Shown here: piece by piece, positions 62,901 to 64,000 of the stretch | Layout: each line of letters starts with the position of its first letter | Numbering within the stretch: the first letter of the stretch is position 1 | NCBI GenBank assembly: GCA_914767715.1 | Contig: OU612069.1 | Span: 8,556,001 to 8,620,000 of the forward strand | Source of the DNA: Membranipora membranacea | Taxonomy: Eukaryota; Bryozoa; Gymnolaemata; Cheilostomatida; Membraniporidae | DNA: 64,000 bases | Direction of reading: 5' to 3' | Program-made: the position numbers and the translations under genes | The notes under the pieces: generated by a model | What the model was told of the DNA's origin: nothing | Databases searched by the model: none | The model's input: the letters and a program-made list of their open reading frames with translations, nothing else

Positions 62901-63989
62901 CTGAGATGCAAATTACACCTGCAGGGCAATCATTGTCCCTCTAAAGTGTAACAATGTGTATCATTCTAGAGTCCTCAGTCTAAGTTAGAAAACTGTTATA
63001 AGGTCAATTAACAGCAAATGGCCCGGTTTCGACTGATTTTCACTCAAAGTTCAGATTGGAAGGTACCAAAAGGGTACTTTTTGTATATACTATCATTAAA
63101 ATAGTGACTTTTTAGTACCTTCACATCTCAACTTTGAGTAAAATTGAGGTGTCATGTCTTTGAGAACGGGCTGGGTGAGGTAACAGAAATCAACCTTGGT
63201 TAAGGTCTCAGGGACCCATAGAACTCAAGCCTTCCATAAAACAAAGTTGGATCTAATTTAATTTAATCAGAGCAAATCTGATACTGTTATGCACGTTTGC
63301 TTAGCTGCCCCCTTGAAATGAATTGAAAATGGGTCATATGTTGTTAAAGAACCTTATAGCTGCTTTCTGAATTAGACTGAGAACTAAAGAATGGTTCCAA
63401 AAACCGTGTTCCTCCACAATCACTTTGATAGAAATAAGGCTAGCAGACATATCGAAATGATTTTTTGCAATTAAATTGAAACGGAAATAATATTAGGTGT
63501 TCAGAGTTTTTGAATACATGGACATTTAGCAAAAATCTTGAAATAAATGTTATAGTGATTTCTACTTTTATATTTTCATGAGATCACTTCAGGACCCTTT
63601 ATACTGGCCCCACTCAAACCTGAGGCTTGTGCAGGTGATGACCCGACACATTTTCCTGCTGTAACCGGCATTTCCTTTTCAAATAGGTTGAGTGCACACA
63701 GTAGGTTTTCTGTATTTGTAGGAACTAAACTATATTATATTGTTTTATTATCAGATTATATTGTATTATTATTAAATCGTCATATCATATTATGTTATAT
63801 TATCGTATATATTAATATTATCATATAAAACACTATATTATATGGAAAATGTACTCACGGTACAGGTTGGTTGATAGACGCCTTGTACGCATATATACTT
63901 TCCGCTGCCAAAATTCTCGGTACAACTCATCAAGCAACGATTGGCCATACATGTGAAACCTCTACCACAATCGTTCTCAGTGTCACACA
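41973..63989 (-). CDS. Large modular Cys-rich type I membrane protein (5' end outside window)
   Basis: I traced 30 exons whose GT-AG sites and phases agree end to end: 63989-63859, 62940-62724, 62208-62015, 60757-60606, 59932-59703, 59023-58892, 58671-58555, 58228-58047, 57032-56915, 55764-55580, 55016-54881, 54509-54379, 52590-52470, 52368-52186, 51651-51511, 51011-50838, 50596-50441, 49725-49598, 49407-49278, 49037-48807, 48292-48144, 47450-47240, 47042-46899, 45669-45500, 45120-44928, 44333-44253, 44051-44013, 43418-43302, 42678-42526, 42085-41973. That is about 1,518 codons in the window. The ectodomain is a run of Cys modules of the type C-x5-C-x(5-9)-C-x4-C, often with a DC pair and a GxC end. 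Some continue C-x-C-xx-G..C like EB modules (family resemblance only). Two multibasic, furin-like sites (SRKRR near 50,580; KRRKRQ near 49,690) are present. A single TM segment and a Lys-rich tail end the protein. The function is unknown; a cell-surface receptor or adhesion role is inference. Confidence 0.85.
44928..45120 (-). other. Transmembrane exon of the Cys-rich gene, copy B
   Basis: Same layout as 9,376-9,568: a Cys pair motif, a stalk, one TM helix, then WKRHQA and a phase-1 donor. It differs from copy A at a few stalk residues (N for Y after SFG, D for E after APY, G for S after IAQ, L for F before ADNPE). The membrane helix is identical. It puts the long Cys-rich part outside the cell and the Lys-rich tail inside. 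Confidence 0.8.
47582..47748 (-). mobile_element. tRNA-derived SINE (family 1), copy B
   Basis: Duplicate of 12,035-12,200, with one change next to box B (GCAGGATTCGAACC on the plus strand). It was present before the segmental duplication. Confidence 0.7.
48388..48558 (-). mobile_element. tRNA-derived SINE (family 1), second copy in B
   Basis: Duplicate of 12,846-13,015 with a handful of substitutions. Confidence 0.65.
49105..49228 (-). mobile_element. tRNA-like SINE remnant, copy B
   Basis: Duplicate of 13,570-13,682 with a few substitutions. Confidence 0.45.
52674..52715 (+). mobile_element. hAT-like terminal sequence
   Basis: GCAGGGGTGCTCAAACTTTT, then TTGCCATTGGGCCACC, resembles the terminal inverted repeat of hAT elements (CAGGGGT..CAAACTTTTT..GGGCCAC). 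I found no partner end nearby, so it is a one-ended remnant at best. It lies just beyond the duplication edge in copy B. Confidence 0.35.
53341..53373. repeat. (AT)n microsatellite
   Basis: TATGTATATATCC then a self-complementary CC(AT)nGG block in the 1.8-kb intron between exons 54,509-54,379 and 52,590-52,470. The rest of that intron shows no genes. Confidence 0.85.
54131..54345 (+). mobile_element. tRNA-derived SINE (family 2)
   Basis: GGCAGGACAGCTTAGTGGTT followed at once by GCTGGTTCGAATCCC gives box A and box B regions brought close by a deletion. A body of about 160 bp follows and ends in ACAAATAAAGT. A similar CTCAATGTCGTCATGTTGAG stretch occurs near 61,013, a possible relative. Confidence 0.55.
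55995..56279 (+). mobile_element. MITE-like element with a tRNA-like core, copy 2
   Basis: Inverse orientation to copy 1. Shared blocks are GTAATCGCCCCATGGAAATG, GACGAATGACTTTTTGA-like sequence and CGTGGCTGAATGGATAGCGC followed by CCTTCAAAGGG. Terminal repeats are degraded (CACTAGGTTCCCATG and CATGGGACCATAG). The box-B half of the tRNA-like core is missing. It lies in the intron between exons 57,032-56,915 and 55,764-55,580. Confidence 0.7.
57033..58046. other. 1-kb intron of the Cys-rich gene without recognised features
   Basis: No motif was recognised. A slightly GC-richer block near 57,470-57,870 carries a 108-codon minus-strand frame (57,553-57,879) with no family resemblance I can name. 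It could be a transposon remnant. Confidence 0.35.
58555..58671 (-). other. Odd exon: Cys module plus internal hydrophobic segment
   Basis: The exon enters in phase 1 after AATTTTTAG and encodes PCTLNIHCRLYESELQEC.. with spacing C-x5-C-x9-C-x4-C, the same as the module at 48,144-48,292 (SCTSDTDC...). So it reads as true coding sequence. It then runs into FTMYAVSVVFFLGIL followed by an acidic DDYDGDYDG stretch. The ATG at 58,594-58,592 has a good initiation context (CACC before it) and looks like a signal peptide. It could be an internal start giving a 1,141-residue protein, or just a buried hydrophobic segment of the longer protein. Confidence 0.6.
59553..59677 (-). mobile_element. SINE family 1 copy
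   Basis: The plus strand reads AATAAAGGTGCCTTAGGGCG, GAAGGCAGGTCAAAG, ACCTGGGGCATCAAATGAGC and GACTGCAACGGGATTTGG, the family core. It is cut off where box B should start. It lies between exons 59,932-59,703 and 59,023-58,892, close to the donor of the former. Confidence 0.65.
61257..61277 (-). other. Possible 21-nt microexon
   Basis: Between exons 62,208-62,015 and 60,757-60,606 lies a 21-nt stretch bounded by ATTCAG and GTCAGT. It is phase-neutral (0 to 0) and would add ITTANDQ. The flanking exons also join in frame without it, so it may be optional or not real. In another frame it reads NDCK, like the DC motifs of the modules, but that frame does not fit the neighbours. Confidence 0.25.
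61278..62014. other. Intron with GC-richer island
   Basis: The block at about 61,630-61,800 is richer in G and C than its flanks and keeps open frames on both strands (for example 61,637-61,849 plus, hydrophobic). There are no splice-supported exons and no family match I can name. Confidence 0.3.
63720..63842. repeat. AT-rich TATTA-type simple repeat
   Basis: Imperfect ATATTATATTGT/ATTATC units just upstream (by plus coordinates, before 63,859) of the last exon in the window. Confidence 0.7.
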
Positions 63990-64000
63990 CTGCACAAAAA

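Noticed and set aside
1-64000. CRISPR arrays, operons or other prokaryotic features
   Set aside because: Intron-split genes, LINE/SINE content and microsatellites show animal DNA; the tandem arrays lack spacer structure.

Overview
This is a window of animal (metazoan) nuclear DNA. It is AT-rich and intron-dense, with GT-AG splice sites, non-LTR retrotransposons, tRNA-derived SINEs, MITE-like elements and microsatellites. The gene content (a DEG/ENaC channel and a very large extracellular cysteine-rich membrane protein) and the repeat types suggest an invertebrate, perhaps marine, but I cannot name the species. I built every gene model by eye from splice sites and reading phase. No database was searched.

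The backbone is a direct segmental duplication. Bases 1-17,436 (copy A, continuing left of the window) recur at 35,798-52,576 (copy B) with near-identical exons, introns and old SINEs. Both copies carry the 3' part of the same minus-strand gene: a modular Cys-rich ectodomain with multibasic sites, one transmembrane helix and a Lys-rich cytoplasmic tail. Copy B continues upstream to the right edge of the window (exons to 63,989, 5' end outside). Copy A stops abruptly inside an exon at 17,436, so it is a headless partial paralog with open exons. A long hairpin element starts about 25 bp beyond that breakpoint.

The 18 kb between the copies holds: (i) a palindromic foldback element; (ii) a decayed LINE split by a MITE with a tRNA-like core; (iii) a possible small plus-strand gene fragment; (iv) a complete 11-exon, 482-residue DEG/ENaC channel gene (23,300-29,322, minus), whose intron 5 holds a second foldback element; (v) a head-to-head inverted pseudogene copy of that channel's 5' exons (about 29,700-34,750, plus), invaded by a LINE with an intact 898-residue ORF and by a 435-bp insert with a target-site repeat.

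The right end (52,577-64,000) holds only upstream exons of the Cys-rich gene and their repeat-laden introns. Nothing ties the channel and the Cys-rich gene into one pathway; they are neighbours on the same strand.
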